This document shows, piece by piece, positions 20,970 to 32,145 of a stretch of 64,000 nucleotides of DNA; the first letter of the stretch is position 1; each line of letters starts with the position of its first letter. The position numbers and the translations under genes were made by a program. The notes below the pieces were generated by a model. The model did no database searches. It had not been told where the DNA came from and saw only the letters and a program-made list of their open reading frames with translations. The stretch comes from Hippopus hippopus. Taxonomy: Eukaryota; Mollusca; Bivalvia; Cardiida; Cardiidae. The stretch covers positions 20,525,881 through 20,589,880 of the forward strand of contig OX328096.1 in NCBI GenBank assembly GCA_946811185.2, in the 5' to 3' direction.

Positions 20970-22450
20970 GCATCTTTCTTACATACTTTACAAGTTTTCT
21001 TTATTTTGCACCCTATGGGCTATATGAAATGGCTTCAGAGGATATGGGCATAATCTTTTAAGAATAGGGGTTGCTTAGAGCCAGTGAAAGTACATGTATC
21101 TTGCAGCAAAACTGAAAAATGATTGTGGTCTTCTAACAGCTGAATCTTTATGTAATGAATTTTGGAAACCCACAAAAATTTGGTATGAAAATTTCATACA
21201 ATTTTTTATTATGAAATACAAAGAAATTTTCTATGGTGTGATGATTTCGGCTAAATTACTCAAGTCATGTGTCATTTATTCACATATGTATAATGGACAA
21301 GTCAAAGATTGTGAAATGATATTTTTATGCAAAAGTATATTTCTGCCTAAAGGCAGAGTTCTCATATCCTTCATTGTAATATAATCAGCCTCTCCCTTGA
21401 TAAAAGTCTGCGCTTTATATGTATAGTAACCTGAAAGTGACTTTCATGACTAGAGCTGCCTTTGCAGCCATTGCAGATCAAGATCAGACTGCAAAAAGTA
21501 TACTGTCTGGTTTTGACCTATACAGTCAGCTGAAATTACTTAGACATTCTGGAAAAGAGCAACCAAGAAATTACAATCACTTGGGTTTACTTTCTAAGAT
21601 GATAATGTTGGTATTAATTTTCCCGCGATCTAAGAGCCAAATTACAAAATTTATATAAACAGAGATCCTCCATGGCTCAGTGGTAAAGGTCTTGGATATA
21701 CTGCAAGGAAATCCACTGGCACTAAGTCTTATTGGAGTACCCTTGAGAAATGTTTGCTACAAAACAGACATGAACTGATTGTCATTATCTGTTGAATTCT
21801 GAAAATATTTTTGGACAAGCCTTACCAGGAAATCATAGGTTTACATATCATAGCAAACAACTAAATATTGTTTACTACGACCAACAAGTGGCAACAGATA
21901 GAAAATCGGACAAACAAGACATTTACAGTGAAAGCACCTAGCTGGGTCACTTAATGCAGTCAAGCAGACTAGGCATTTGACATTCAAATAGCTTCACTTC
22001 AGTCTTGGCTGATATATGTAGACAAGCATCCCAACATTCTGCCTAGCCTCTTGTTTGCATTCATGAAAGGGAGATAATTATGCACGTCACTAACCTAAAA
22101 GTAAGAATCCATTCAGTAGCTATGTAAATATCAGCAAAAAATTATCTGACATGAATGTATTTTTTGTTCATATCAAATAGTCACATGGGCTATGCCACAC
22201 TGCTTTCATTTATGCCTAAAATAATTAATTCAGGATAGATGATGGTCAGTGACCACAGTACTTTTATTATCATTTTTAACTGAACTGTTTGACAATGACC
22301 TTTTAAGTATGTAATAAAGTGATATTATTGCTAAATATACTGTCACTTTGCTTTTTGACAGTGTTATGTTGTTTGTATTGCCTCAGTAACCTCCTGAAGC
22401 AAGTTTTAAGATGTAAGTACAGAGAAAATAGCCATTTGAAATAAGGACAA
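20970..22450. other. Repeat-poor stretch with weak exon-like signals
   Basis: 22387-22412 (TTTGTATTGCCTCAG acceptor, GTAAGT donor) could be a 26-nt exon reading NLLKQVLR. The 96-codon ORF at 21094-21384 has no independent support. Confidence 0.3.
21664..21760 (+). mobile_element. tRNA-like SINE head fragment
   Basis: CCATGGCTCAGTGGTAAAGG is a good A box; no convincing B box follows. Confidence 0.4.
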
Positions 22451-22452
22451 CC

Positions 22453-23427
22453 CACCTTTTACCCTTTGCGAAACAATCTTGCATTTTAACGACGTGTATG
22501 ACAAATGTTTGTGCACATCCTACTGCGCATGTATTTTTGTCGTGGATGTTGAATCAAAAGTGCACCTATGTATTTTTTGCACATAATGGGTGGGCTGAAA
22601 CAAGTAGAACTTTCTTCGGGTAGTAATGGTGAAAAGAAAAAAATGGATCTTTGAACTGTCACTGTAAAATAATCGAAATGCTGCTGAGATGGCGTTACAC
22701 ACCAAACAAGGAAACAAAGGCAGGAAATTTAAAACTGTGGAAGTATAGCTGTTTCCACTTTGAAAATTATTGTTGGAAAAGGAGAAATCCCTCCTATTAA
22801 GCAGTTTCTCCTTTTCCCACTATGTCTGCTGAGCTTTTATCCTATTTTTTTCCTTGAAAAAATAACTTCCACAGTGACCTTCAACCTTGTTTTCTGACGA
22901 AATAAGCACGGATAGGTACCATTTTCATTTTTTCTTATTGTTTAGAATTATAAATACTATAAGTGTGGAAATATTAAGAAAAATCTGTCCGTTAGAAAGT
23001 ATGTATTTAAGATTAACCCTCAATTCAGTTAAATTACCTCCCTTTTTAACTCAATGGTCTCTATATAACATGCATATTTGTACATTTACAGTACTCAAAA
23101 CCAGGCTTTTATATATTTTTTGTGCAAAAATATATGCATTTTCAGTAAAATAATGTATATTTGTATATTTTTCCTGTAATTTTCCTGTTTCACTGACTAT
23201 TAAAGAAAGACGCTCCATATCCAATGTAAGCTGAATTTTGGAACTGTATATACCTTTTTCAAAGGCAAATTTCTCAGAAACGAGCACGGTAACCCACATC
23301 TTTTTTTATTGTAATCTCCCAGAGACATGATTAGCTGGTTACCAGCATTTTTTCCTATTTCCACAATGTTTTTGCTTCTTTCTCGGGGTCATTAAAACTC
23401 GGGATTGTGTGGTAAAGGGTTGAAAAG
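22453..23427. mobile_element. Dispersed family A fragments and a variant palindrome
   Basis: 22453-22510 is a left end (CCCTTTGCGAAACAATC). 22755-22840 is a related hairpin (GGAAAAGGAGAAATCC...AGTTTCTCCTTTTCC). 23331-23427 is a right half (GCTGGTTACCAGCATTTTTT to GGTAAAGGGTTGA). Whether these are one disrupted copy or three events cannot be decided here. Confidence 0.5.
22525..22730 (+). mobile_element. SINE tail fragment
   Basis: GAAATGCTGCTGAGATGGCG then TTACACACCAAACAAGG at about 22676-22715; upstream body uncertain. Confidence 0.45.
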
Positions 23428-23783
23428 CTTTGGGACATTCAATGTTGTTTGTAAGTAGGAATCCGTATATAATAAGAAATATAAGCAAAATGCCATGTGC
23501 TCATTTTTCATCACAGTACAAAGATGGTTTATGATTACAGATGACTGATAAAGAAAAGAGGACAAAAAATCTTGTCATCCCACCCTCTACATTTATCAAA
23601 CATTTGAATAGAAAAATTGCATGTTTATATTACCATATTGAAAAATCTGGTCTAGGTCATAAACTGAATATTCTCTTTGGTAGTTATATATCTTTGAGAA
23701 TATAAGATTTGTACATCACATAAAATGATGAATATCTTGCTAATGAAACCATTTAGGCATGTAGTCAAAGTGACAGGTGGTGT

Positions 23784-23998
23784 GTTCACTCTTTACCAAA
23801 CGACAAAATTTTAGACTTACCCGAATTGACAGAATTTGCAGACAACAAAATAAATATGATTAAAAAATTGGAATTTGTTTTTGGATGTTTGAAAACATTG
23901 TGGAAAAAGGAGAAAATGCAGGTAATGAGCATTTTCTCCTTTTCCTGCAATGTTTGAAGAAGCTTTCTTTCACAGGCTCATTAAAACTACAGCTGAGT
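23784..23998 (-). mobile_element. Family A MITE, 3' end lost
   Basis: CTCTTTACCAAACGACAAAA through GTGGAAAAAGGAGAAAATGC. The terminal GGTAAAGGG is missing after TCATTAAAACTACAG. Confidence 0.75.
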
Positions 23999-24230
23999 TT
24001 GTTAGTCTTGTTTTTACTGTCTCTGGAATATTTTTTAAACCTTTTTGTGCAAAAAATGGAAATGAACAAAGAAATAGACAAAATTTTTATTATCAAGGCC
24101 TTTTGACAAGAATATTTCACAGCATATTAGGCAATGAAGATGTCAGATCAGACTGACTGCACAACTTGTATCTTAGAAGGCTCTTGAAGTTACCCATATT
24201 TTAGGAAGCTAGATTAGAATTAATAGAGAG

Positions 24231-25668
24231 CAGGGGTGCCGAAATCCTACGTCCGACTCGTCCGACTCGGGTAAATTTGACGTCTGACAAGTGGCTTTTT
24301 GCAGTCTACTCGTCCGCGGACAAGTAGAAAACGAGGAGAAAATTGAAAGTAAAGATCTTTAGCCAAACATTATCCTTGTGAAATAGAAATATTCTCTTTG
24401 TCTCACTTCGTAAACTTCAACATTTTTAAATTGAATTATGATAAACTATTCCCTGTTATCTGGAATCAAAAACCAGACATTTGGCTGAATCTGATTTTAT
24501 GTGCTACGCAGGGTTTTTATTGATTTTGACTGTGCTGCAGTACGGCCGAAATGTGGTTTCTTAGCGTCATTTGGTTTGTTTAATGGAGGCAACCATAACC
24601 ACACCAAGTTGTTTTTTGCACATTATAACACTGCATGTAGACTTGACGCGGTTGTCATTTCCCTATCATTCAATATCAAATTCTTTTTTATTGTTCGCAA
24701 AAACTTGCAGCTAACAAAAAAATTTGTCTTAATTTAACACTGTGGAACACATTCTTACTCAGTTGCAGTAAACGTATTTGAAAGAAAACCAAACACGCTG
24801 TATCCAAGTAAAACATGTCAAGAACCGGGAAACATTACAAAAAGTTTGTTAAAAGGTTTGTAGACGATAAAGGCCAGCGCAGGCCTTTTACTTTCGGCGT
24901 AAAATGTTCAAATTCTTTGCAGATGAATCTGCAGGTAATCAAATCTCCGCATACTGAGTCGCAATCTGAAGTTCAGGGGCTGTCGGACATCGCCGATCTC
25001 CCATTGTCTGAAAACTAGACAATTATTATCATTGCACATGATGCAAACTCTACATCTCCAGACACAATAACCAAGCCTAGCCTTTTAACTTCCACAGATA
25101 ATGATTCCCTTGTATCATATGATGGCTGGTAAGCAGTTCTGCTGAAGTATTAACTCGGGCACCCATAGGTGTACCACAGTAGTGTTAAAAAGGGCTGTAA
25201 GTGCAAACACTGAGATATTTGGCCATGGTCTGAGCAGTTATAGTGTAACTGTTGAATCTTTTTCAATTATTAAATTGTTGCACCTTTCTATTTACTGTAT
25301 GTATGTACAGTGCCATTAATTTGTTTTATTGATGTACCTTGAAAGTCGGTCTGCTTTTTCCCAATTTGGCCAAAATCATGCTTGAATATCCCAAAATGAA
25401 AGGCTAAGGCCCCTTCCCAATTTTTGGAAAAAAAGCCCAGTAAAGGTTTGCTTGATTTATTTTCATCATTATTATTAAAAACCTAAACAAAGCAAATTTA
25501 AATGGTTAAAAGACCATCATTACCTACAAACTACGGTACATTCAGTTAGGTCTTTGCCATTTAAAATTGTTTTGTTTTGGACAAGTAAGCTTCTCTGACG
25601 GACAAGTAGATTTTTTAGATTTACTTGTCCATGGACAAGTAGAAAATTTCAAAATTTCCACACCCCTG
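24231..25668 (+). mobile_element. hAT-like element 1 with a 5-bp target duplication
   Basis: Ends CAGGGGTGCCGAAAT and (reverse complement) CAGGGGTGTGGAAAT, flanked by GAGAG at 24226-24230 and 25669-25673. The terminal regions repeat TCCGACTCGTCC and GGACAAGTAGAAAA motifs. An internal block of about 930 bp (about 24500-25430) matches the element at 45975-47643, but the outer 200-270 bp on each side do not. 5-bp duplications with CAGGG ends suggest a hAT5-like group (inferred). Confidence 0.72.
24815..25018 (+). CDS. Conserved 67-residue ORF in a hAT-like element
   Basis: Starts MSRTGKHYKKFVKRFVDD and ends LSDIADLPLSEN. The second copy (46544-46750) keeps the same start and stop and differs by a whole codon (HTES versus HTTES), so the frame has been preserved. 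A conserved CAG/GTAATC after residue 40 (GT at 24935) may instead be a splice donor, making this the first exon of a transposase whose remainder is deleted. The N-terminus is basic; I do not recognise a domain. Confidence 0.4.
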   Translation: MSRTGKHYKKFVKRFVDDKGQRRPFTFGVKCSNSLQMNLQVIKSPHTESQSEVQGLSDIADLPLSEN

Positions 25669-25692
25669 GAGAGTATTGAATTTTGTTTTTTC

Positions 25693-25812
25693 CGGTGAAA
25701 GATCGAAATTTATTTCATCGAGTGAACATCATTGGTAATATTTTCACTCAGCCATTCGTGAAAATATTACCGATGATGTTCACTCGATGAAATAAATTTC
25801 GACCTTTCACCG
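25693..25812. repeat. Long inverted repeat, arms of about 55 bp
   Basis: CGGTGAAAGATCGAAATTTA pairs with TAAATTTCGACCTTTCACCG. The arms continue through CATCGAGTGAACATCAT and close at TATTTTCAC/GTGAAAATA around a loop of about 10 bp. It sits 20 bp right of hAT-like element 1. Confidence 0.85.
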
Positions 25813-25834
25813 TAATAAACAAATGTTCTATTTA

Positions 25835-26160
25835 TTTCATGCTTTTAACCCTTTCTGGGGGGAACTTAATCAAAATCCAGTACAGTTCTTTTCAGTTATT
25901 CCCCATGGCGTACCCCCTTCCCATAGCAACGCATTACAATATTACGTCAAGCGTGAGAATTGCAAGGTAAATTACGTCATATTTCCATCTGGTTTTGAGG
26001 CACGCACATTTTACCTAGGTAACTAGTGTGCGGGAACAACTGTTTTTGCCTTCAATTGAAGAGTTAGTATATAAAAATTGGTATTTTCACTGGTCGTAAC
26101 CATGAAATGTCGAAAAATATTTCACCGATATTTCTCGATTACCTACTGGAAAGCATGAAA
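25835..26160. mobile_element. Possible small element with 11-bp inverted ends
   Basis: TTTCATGCTTT at 25835 and AAAGCATGAAA ending at 26160. The interior (GACGTAATA-type motifs, CACGCACATTTTACC) has no coding sign. Confidence 0.4.
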
Positions 26161-26174
26161 TTAAGTATTCATAT

Positions 26175-26373
26175 CTAACTCCTAGCAAAAGTCAAAATGT
26201 TAGACTTGATCCAATTGAAGCATTTGTAGCTCAGATGATGATTTCTGTCTTAGATAAGGTAGAAAACATTGTGGATAAAGGAAAAATTGCTGGTTACCAG
26301 CATTTTCTCCTTTTCCTGCAATGATTTCAAAAGCTGTTTTCTTCTGGGTTGGGATTTTGTGGTAAAAGGTTAA
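26175..26373 (-). mobile_element. Family A MITE with internal deletion
   Basis: The left arm lacks about 20 bp around the GACAAATTTAAT segment. Centre GGTTACC; ends GTGGTAAAAGGTTAA. Confidence 0.7.
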
Positions 26374-26419
26374 GATGGTAGATGAAAAATATTATTTATA
26401 GGTCATCTTCTCTAATCAT

Positions 26420-26653
26420 ATTTGAGTCATGCTCTGTGAAAAGGGGGTTTAATGCATCTGCAAAAAGTATTGATCCAGGTCAGCATGTGCAGTTCATGCA
26501 GGCTGACCTGGATAGAAACTTTTTGCTGTTGGTCCAATTTTCTGCATGTCCAAGGACCTCATGATTCACCTGGTTGTTATTTTATGTGATGACTTGCTTG
26601 GTATAATGCATCACAGAGATGCATTTAACTCCTTTTAGCCAGAGCATGGCTCA
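26420..26653 (+). mobile_element. Family B MITE
   Basis: TTTGAGTCATGCTCTGTG to CCAGAGCATGGCTCA. Hairpin GATCCAGGTCAGC with GCTGACCTGGATAG. Confidence 0.78.
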
Positions 26654-26756
26654 CCTGTTATACATTTTTCATTACCAGGACATGGTTCATCCGTTCCTAC
26701 TTTGTTTGGTAATTCATTGAAAAAATAGACTAGGAGTTCACAAATAAGTAACTATA

Positions 26757-26945
26757 TTGGCCATGCTCTTTGAAAAGGAGGTTTAATGCATCTGTAAAAA
26801 GTATTGACCCTTTGTCAGTCTGCGCAGCTCATGCAGGCTGACCTGAATCGAAACCTTTTGTTGTGGTTAAATTTTTTGCATTTCAAAGGACCATTCTCCC
26901 TTGTGGTTGAGGTGGTTTTTGGACAAAATAGAGCTGTATTATGCA
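26757..26945 (+). mobile_element. Family B MITE, 3' truncated
   Basis: GCCATGCTCTTTGAAAAGG to about TTTTGGACAAAATAGAGC. The right third is missing. Same orientation as the copy 100 bp upstream. Confidence 0.7.
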
Positions 26946-27037
26946 AAAAATAATAATGAAATTGGATTCAAGCCTCGGATAAGATTCTCCAAAGCCCTGA
27001 GCTTGTGACTTGCTACCATAGTTACTGATTATTAGTG

Positions 27038-27674
27038 CTGAACCCCTTACTAAACAAACCTTTGCTTCAACATTTGGAAACCCTAAGAAGTAAGTTTAAT
27101 CTTTGGAAAACCTCGCAGGATGATAAAAATGCTGGTTACCTATCCCACAATGTTTTCTATCCTTTCAAGCAAAAATCTCATTATTTGAACAGTGTTTGAT
27201 TAATGTCTACAAATGTTTTCAATATGGACAAGTCTACAATTTTGTTGTTGCATAAAGAGTTAACTCTTTACCACACAGTCCCGTGTTTTAACGACCTTGA
27301 GAAAGAAACCTTTCAAAAACATTGTGGGAAAAGAAGAAAATGCTGGTAACCAGCATTTTTTTCTTTTTCCACAATGTTTTCTACCCTTCTAAAGACAGAA
27401 ATCATCATTTGAGTCATGTTTAATTTATCGTCTGCAAATGGTTTCAATTTGGTTGAGTCTAAAATTTTGTCGTTTGGTAAAGGGATAACTCTTTACAAAA
27501 CAATCCAGATTTCTGACGATCTTAAAGAAGAAGGCTTCTGAAAACATAGTGGGATACGAAAAAAATGCTAGTAACCAAATAAAAGTCCTATCATTTGAAC
27601 CATATTTAATTTCATGTCTGCAAAGGCTATCGGCGTTGATGAATCTCAAATTTTGTCGTCTCATAAGGATTTAA
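27038..27674 (+). mobile_element. Head-to-tail array of three family A MITEs
   Basis: Three plus copies: 27038-27263 (core partly deleted), 27260-27488 (intact, centre GGTAACC) and 27485-27674 (core collapsed to ATGCTAGTAACC). Junctions are single sites, TTAA at 27260-27263 and ATAA (mutated) at 27485-27488. The middle copy is the best preserved. Confidence 0.78.
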
Positions 27675-28510
27675 GAGTAAATTGCACCTGAGTAACACCC
27701 CTTGGAGCTGTTACTTTGAGAAAAATAATTAAAGTGTATGGAAACATTAAATGTTTGTAGTTTATGCCCAAAAATGACTAAAATAGATGCCGGTTTTTGA
27801 TCCGCTTTGATTATAAAATGTTATTATATAGATGTAGAGAGTTGATACACATTTTAACAAAATGTGCAACGCCCTGCATTTTTTATCTAACTTTGATCAA
27901 TTACCATACAAAATCAAAGAGCTGAAAGTCTTGAAAGTGGATTTGTGGAACAATATCAAGCTATGATATGGTGTATTGAAAAACATCATTTCCTTTACAT
28001 GTAATGCATGTAAATGTATACGTAATTAGTGGAGTTAGCAAGGGCAAGTCGAAGTTGCTCTGCCAAGGAGTAACTAATGCTTAACTGATATTTTATTATA
28101 TGAAGTTATTAAGGAGTAGCAATTTGATTCATCAATCTGAAGTGGTTTTCTGCTCGTATAAGAGTTAGGACTGTATCATTATAAGGTAGTGACAAAAACG
28201 AGGCCGAGATGTACTGGCTAAAACTGAAAGTAGAATGCATAGAGAGCAACTCTGTAAGACAGTATTTGGTTCAATTCAAACCAATAACATAGTACAGCCC
28301 AGCTAAAATTGAGTGAGCATGCACTGTTGTGCATGATGCGTTTGGTTATGGCCAGTAAGTGTATTTGCAATACAAATCAGCTGAAAATACATCTCATGTT
28401 CTTACGCCACTGCAGAGGAAAGCTTCACTAAACATTAAAAGGAAAAGAGCGTAAAAATTTGCTTGTTACATGCAGTTGCTCTTTTTCCGTTAATATATTC
28501 CATTAAAATG
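27675..28510. other. No gene; one eroded hairpin
   Basis: GGAAAAGAGCGTAAAAATTT with TTGCTCTTTTTCC at 28440-28490 resembles a decayed family A core. Confidence 0.4.
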
Positions 28511-28773
28511 ATTTGAGCGATACCCATGAAAAAGGGGGGTTTAACATAATTATCTGCAAAAAGTATCAACCAAGGTTAGCCCATGCAGTCTGCACAGGCT
28601 GAACTGGTTCAAAACTCTGTTATTTATCAAATTTTTGTATGTCAAAGAGCTAGTTTACCTCGTGATTCAGTCGGTTGTTAGACAAAATAGAATTTATGGA
28701 TCCATAATTATGTGATGACTTGCTTGGTATAATGCATCAGGGACATTAAACCCTCTGTTGCCAGAGCATGACT
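28511..28773 (+). mobile_element. Family B MITE
   Basis: TTTGAGCGATACCCATG to TGCCAGAGCATGACTGAC. Hairpin CAACCAAGGTTAGCCC/GGCTGAACTGGTTC. Confidence 0.72.
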
Positions 28774-28855
28774 GACTTATATATTTCCACTGATGTTTCA
28801 TAGGTACTAGTTACCGATATTATGACTTGCAAAAATATTCTGTATGGAAATGGAT

Positions 28856-30175
28856 CATCTCTTTTATCAGATGACAAGAATGCACCCTCAGAGATATTGT
28901 AAGTACATGTATCTGCAAATAATAAAATTTAATGTACAGGGTTTTTCTTGACGCACAATTTTGTATGTTTTGACGCATTTCTATGGAAAATGACCTGCAA
29001 TTTTTTCAACAATGTGTTGTTGTTGACGCACAAATGCGATAAGAATTACTTATGATTGTACATACTACCAACACTGTTACATTGCGAGTAGATGAAAAGT
29101 CTGGATTACGAAGAGACATGGGGACGAAACACTGGACTGTGTATCGATTTTACTAGAATACCGTCGGTATTTAAACGGGTATAAACTAAACCAGTCGATC
29201 TCCAATGAAAACAATATGGCTCTGTCAAAATCGATGTCATTCTTGCTGTCTGCAAGGATGAAGAGCCCTTAAACAAAGATCAGATGATAAAACGCCTAGT
29301 AAGATCACCCAGAAACACATTTCAAGGTCTCGAGGGTTTACTTTAAATTAGATACAGAGATACACTTTGTTATTCGTTGAAAACAGCGACATGAATGCGA
29401 CCCGTGTGTCGAAACACAGGAGTCGGCTGTTCAATTTTGGTGAAATTAGTTCATTTTCGGCAGAAATGGATATTCTCTATCAAGAAAATACAGGCTTCAT
29501 CATCCGGCCAACAAAAAGCTATTTTTACCAATTAAACGGTTAAATTCTGTGATAAAAACAAAACAAAATAACCCTTTACCACTGAGAGAGGCTGCACAAA
29601 CTTTGGAATTCTACCCTTGGCATCAATAAAGATACTGGCGGCCATAATGATACCCTTGTAAGATTAAATTTACTTAGAGATATGACAGCTTGTCTGCAGC
29701 TACAGTTTCTCTGCTTGTTAAAGACAAAATATAAGAAAGCATACTACAGATAGTCTTTATGAAAAAGGTGCCACCTAGTGTGTAAGCCCCCTCTATATAA
29801 AGAATCTCAGGTGTTATTAAATATCTATCACCAGTCATAATACATATATAGAGTACACAAAGTTTAACAGTGAATAGAAAACACAAAACACACGAAAAAA
29901 AAACCCACATAGTTTCATAAATATTAGCTTTTGCCTAACCCAATAACATTTTGTTGTGACCCCCACAAATTCCAAAATGACCCCCATTATTTTTGACTAG
30001 GGGGTCACAATGACCCCCTATTTTTGTTGCCAAGGAAAACCCTGAATGTAGCTCAAATGATGGATTTTTTTAAAGGGTAGAAAACATTGTAGACAAAGGA
30101 GAAAACACTGGCCACTAGCATTTTCGCCTCCTGCAATGTTTACAAAAGGTTTATTGTTCATGGATATTGAATTAA
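28856..30175 (-). mobile_element. Family A MITE split by a CAGGG-ended transposon
   Basis: The left part (28856-28936) has CTTTTATCAGATGACAAG and TCTGCAAATAATAAAATTT. The right part (30045-about 30175) has GCTCAAATGATGGATTT and AGGAGAAAACACTGGCC. AATGTA occurs at both junctions (28931-28936 and 30045-30050) and once in related intact copies, so it is the duplicated target. Confidence 0.8.
28937..30044. mobile_element. hAT-like non-autonomous transposon, 6-bp target duplication
   Basis: 1108 bp with inverted ends CAGGGTTTTTCTTG and (reverse complement of the right end) CAGGGTTTTCCTTGG, flanked by AATGTA duplications. Subterminal motifs recur: TGACGCA three times on the left (28949, 28971, 29024) and TGACCCCC three times on the right (29957, 29978, 30011). 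No long ORF. CAGGG ends suggest hAT, but 6 bp rather than 8 points to a hAT6-like group; this assignment is inferred. Confidence 0.75.
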
Positions 30176-30179
30176 AAAT

Positions 30180-30650
30180 ATTGATTACAGGGAATAATAT
30201 TCACATCATTAAGATAATATAACAACCGCTTTCATTCTAGTGATTGATGTTAACTAGCATTTGCTGCATGATTTATGAGAATTGTAAATCTGTTTTTCTA
30301 AACTTTTGAAACTGTAAATTTGAATAGATAGATATTTTTGTCACTCTTCAATTGAAGGATGAAACAGTAGTTTCTTAGCAAAGATGTTACCTAGGTAAAC
30401 ACAAAGTGCAGTACCAGAGAGAAATATGATGTAATTTTATGCACATTTACACTACATTTCTTGCGCTTTGCATCATCTCATATGTCAGCGGCTTATGTCA
30501 AAGATAGATAGTATATATGTGAAGAAAAAATGATTGGTCAAAAATAAAATTAATGATTAATGCTATAGCTGCAAGGATAACTTATACAGAAATGTCTCTA
30601 TATTATGGCCTATAGATGTTCTTACATACCAGTGGTATTTTTGTATGTAG
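30180..30650. other. Nothing recognised
   Basis: AT-rich, no palindrome, SINE box or long ORF. Confidence 0.4.
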
Positions 30651-30652
30651 AC

Positions 30653-30882
30653 TTAACCCTTTACCATGCAATCCCGAGTTTTAACAACCTCAAGGAAGAC
30701 ACTTTTTAAAAACATTGTGGAAAAAGGAGAAAATGCTGGTAACCAGCATTTTTCTCCTTTTCCCACAATGTTTTCTACCCTTTCAGAAGCAAATCCCATC
30801 ACTTGAGCCACATTCAATTTTTGGTCTTGAAAGGCTTTCAATTTGAATAAGTCTGTAATTTTGTTATTTGGAAAAGAGTTAA
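30653..30882 (+). mobile_element. Family A MITE, intact
   Basis: 230 bp, TTAA both ends, CCCTTTACCATGCAATCC, centre GGTAACC, hairpin nearly perfect (one extra T in the mirrored half). Confidence 0.85.
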
Positions 30883-30999
30883 GCAATTTAAGCTTAGCTA
30901 TGCAAATATTAGTTAAAGTAAAACTTTGACTTACACAAATACTTAAATTTTAGATTTAGGTTTGTGTGCGTAGTACTTTTAAATACTCCCCAGATTTCT

Positions 31000-31230
31000 T
31001 CCGAAAAAGGGCTCATATCTGTGGCAATATTTACAATAGAACCTGTCTTAGTGGCCACCTCTGTCTACCAAGCAACCTGTATTAAGCAAGCATATTACAT
31101 TGAGTTCCACTAGACAGTAATTTTGTTGTTGTATACCTGTACTTAGTAAGCACCTGTCTTGAGCAAGCACATTTTGAGTATCCCAACGTAGTTTGCTTAC
31201 TCTTTACTGAACCATTATCTCCTGCTAGAT
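31000..31230 (+). repeat. Degenerate short-period repeat
   Basis: ACCTGTCTTAGTGGCC, ACCTGTATTAAGCAAGC, ACCTGTACTTAGTAAGC and ACCTGTCTTGAGCAAGC recur within 110 bp. A decayed tandem or inverted repeat of unknown family. Confidence 0.55.
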
Positions 31231-31553
31231 GGCAATTTCTGCAAATACACATCTATCTAATTTGGGCATTCTGGGTACAGAACCGGACTACTTTTCAAAA
31301 CAACAACCGTTACGTTGAATTTCAAAATGAAATAAACGTTTACTCAATAAAACTCTACCTGGTGCGATTCATTCAGCTATGATCGGCTAGCATGTAACCT
31401 ATGCACCGGCCATTTATTAAAACAGCCCCTACATGCTTGGGTAATACGCTAATAGCTTCGGTAAAAGCCCTACTTTTCCCAGGTATACGGGGTTGAGTGA
31501 TGCGTCATAGCAGACAGGTCAAATCTTCGAAGAATATGACATGCGCAGACAAT

Positions 31554-31779
31554 GTTTACTGAACAGCAAAATTTTAGACTTGTACAAATGAAAAGGAACT
31601 GCAGATGAAAAATTTGAAACTGGTACAAATAAGCTGTGGTTCTTTGATAGGGTAGAAAACATTGTGGAAAAAGGAGAAAATGCTGGCTTCCAGCATTTTC
31701 TTCTTTACCTACAATAGTTTCAAAAGCCTTTGCCCTTAGGGTTGTTAAAACACTGGATTTTTTGGGTTAAGGTTTAATA
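31554..31779 (-). mobile_element. Family A MITE
   Basis: CAAAATTTTAGACTTG, core GTGGAAAAAGGAGAAAATGC with centre GCTTCC, end GGGTTAAGGTTTAA. It lies about 90 bp upstream of the exon candidate at 31873. Confidence 0.75.
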
Positions 31780-31872
31780 CTTTTTGGACTGTATAAAAAG
31801 CAGACCAGTGGCTTTTTTATAAGAGGTCTTATGATAAATAATCTACAGTATTTCTTTCTTTGTTCATTTCAG

Positions 31873-31904
31873 GAGATTGCACTCATAATCGGAGAGAGTA
31901 CATG
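31873..31904 (+). CDS. Candidate 32-nt internal exon
   Basis: Preceded by the pyrimidine tract TTTCTTTCTTTGTTCATTTC and AG, followed by the donor ATG/GTAAGT. Two frames are open: EIALIIGEST plus two bases, joining the exon at 40006 to make W; or DCTHNRREYM ending in phase 0, joining the exon at 32483. The third frame has a stop. No repeat family covers it. Protein not recognised; an upstream exon is not established. Confidence 0.35.
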
Positions 31905-32145
31905 GTAAGTTATATTCATATTATTGCATATCATCAAATGATCTTCTTTACAAGTCCGTAAATTTATAATGTACTTGCCCCTAGGTGTATTAATTATCTC
32001 AAGATGCAAATCGTATAATCTGTTTTCTTTTATTTGGCTGGCGGAACAACCACACCTTGTAATTACATAGATAAAAAAAATTGTCATTCTTAACCTTTCA
32101 GTGCTTAGAATTAGCAAACAATCAGTATGGCCCCAGATCACTTTC

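Larger units (their letters stand above)
17010..22000. repeat. Family E core fragments (group)
   Basis: Worn pieces with (A/T)GATCAGACTGCA or its mirror at about 17030-17120, 18300-18420, 18570-18660, 20330-20360 and 21440-21550 (GACTAGAGCTGCCTTTGCAG, GATCAGACTGC). Most lack recognisable ends. Confidence 0.5.

Noticed and set aside
21094..21384. 96-codon plus-strand ORF with an acceptor-like TATCTTGCAG upstream
   Set aside because: Biased AT-rich codons and no conserved motif; no phase-compatible partner exon found.
28872..28904. Exon-like ATGACAAG...ATATT followed by GTAAGT
   Set aside because: It is the left arm of a family A MITE (CAGATGACAA... TCTGCAAAT).
29571..29592. Solo family A terminus (ACCCTTTACCACTGAG) in the 6-bp-duplication transposon
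   Set aside because: Only about 12 bp match and no arm or hairpin follows; may be chance.
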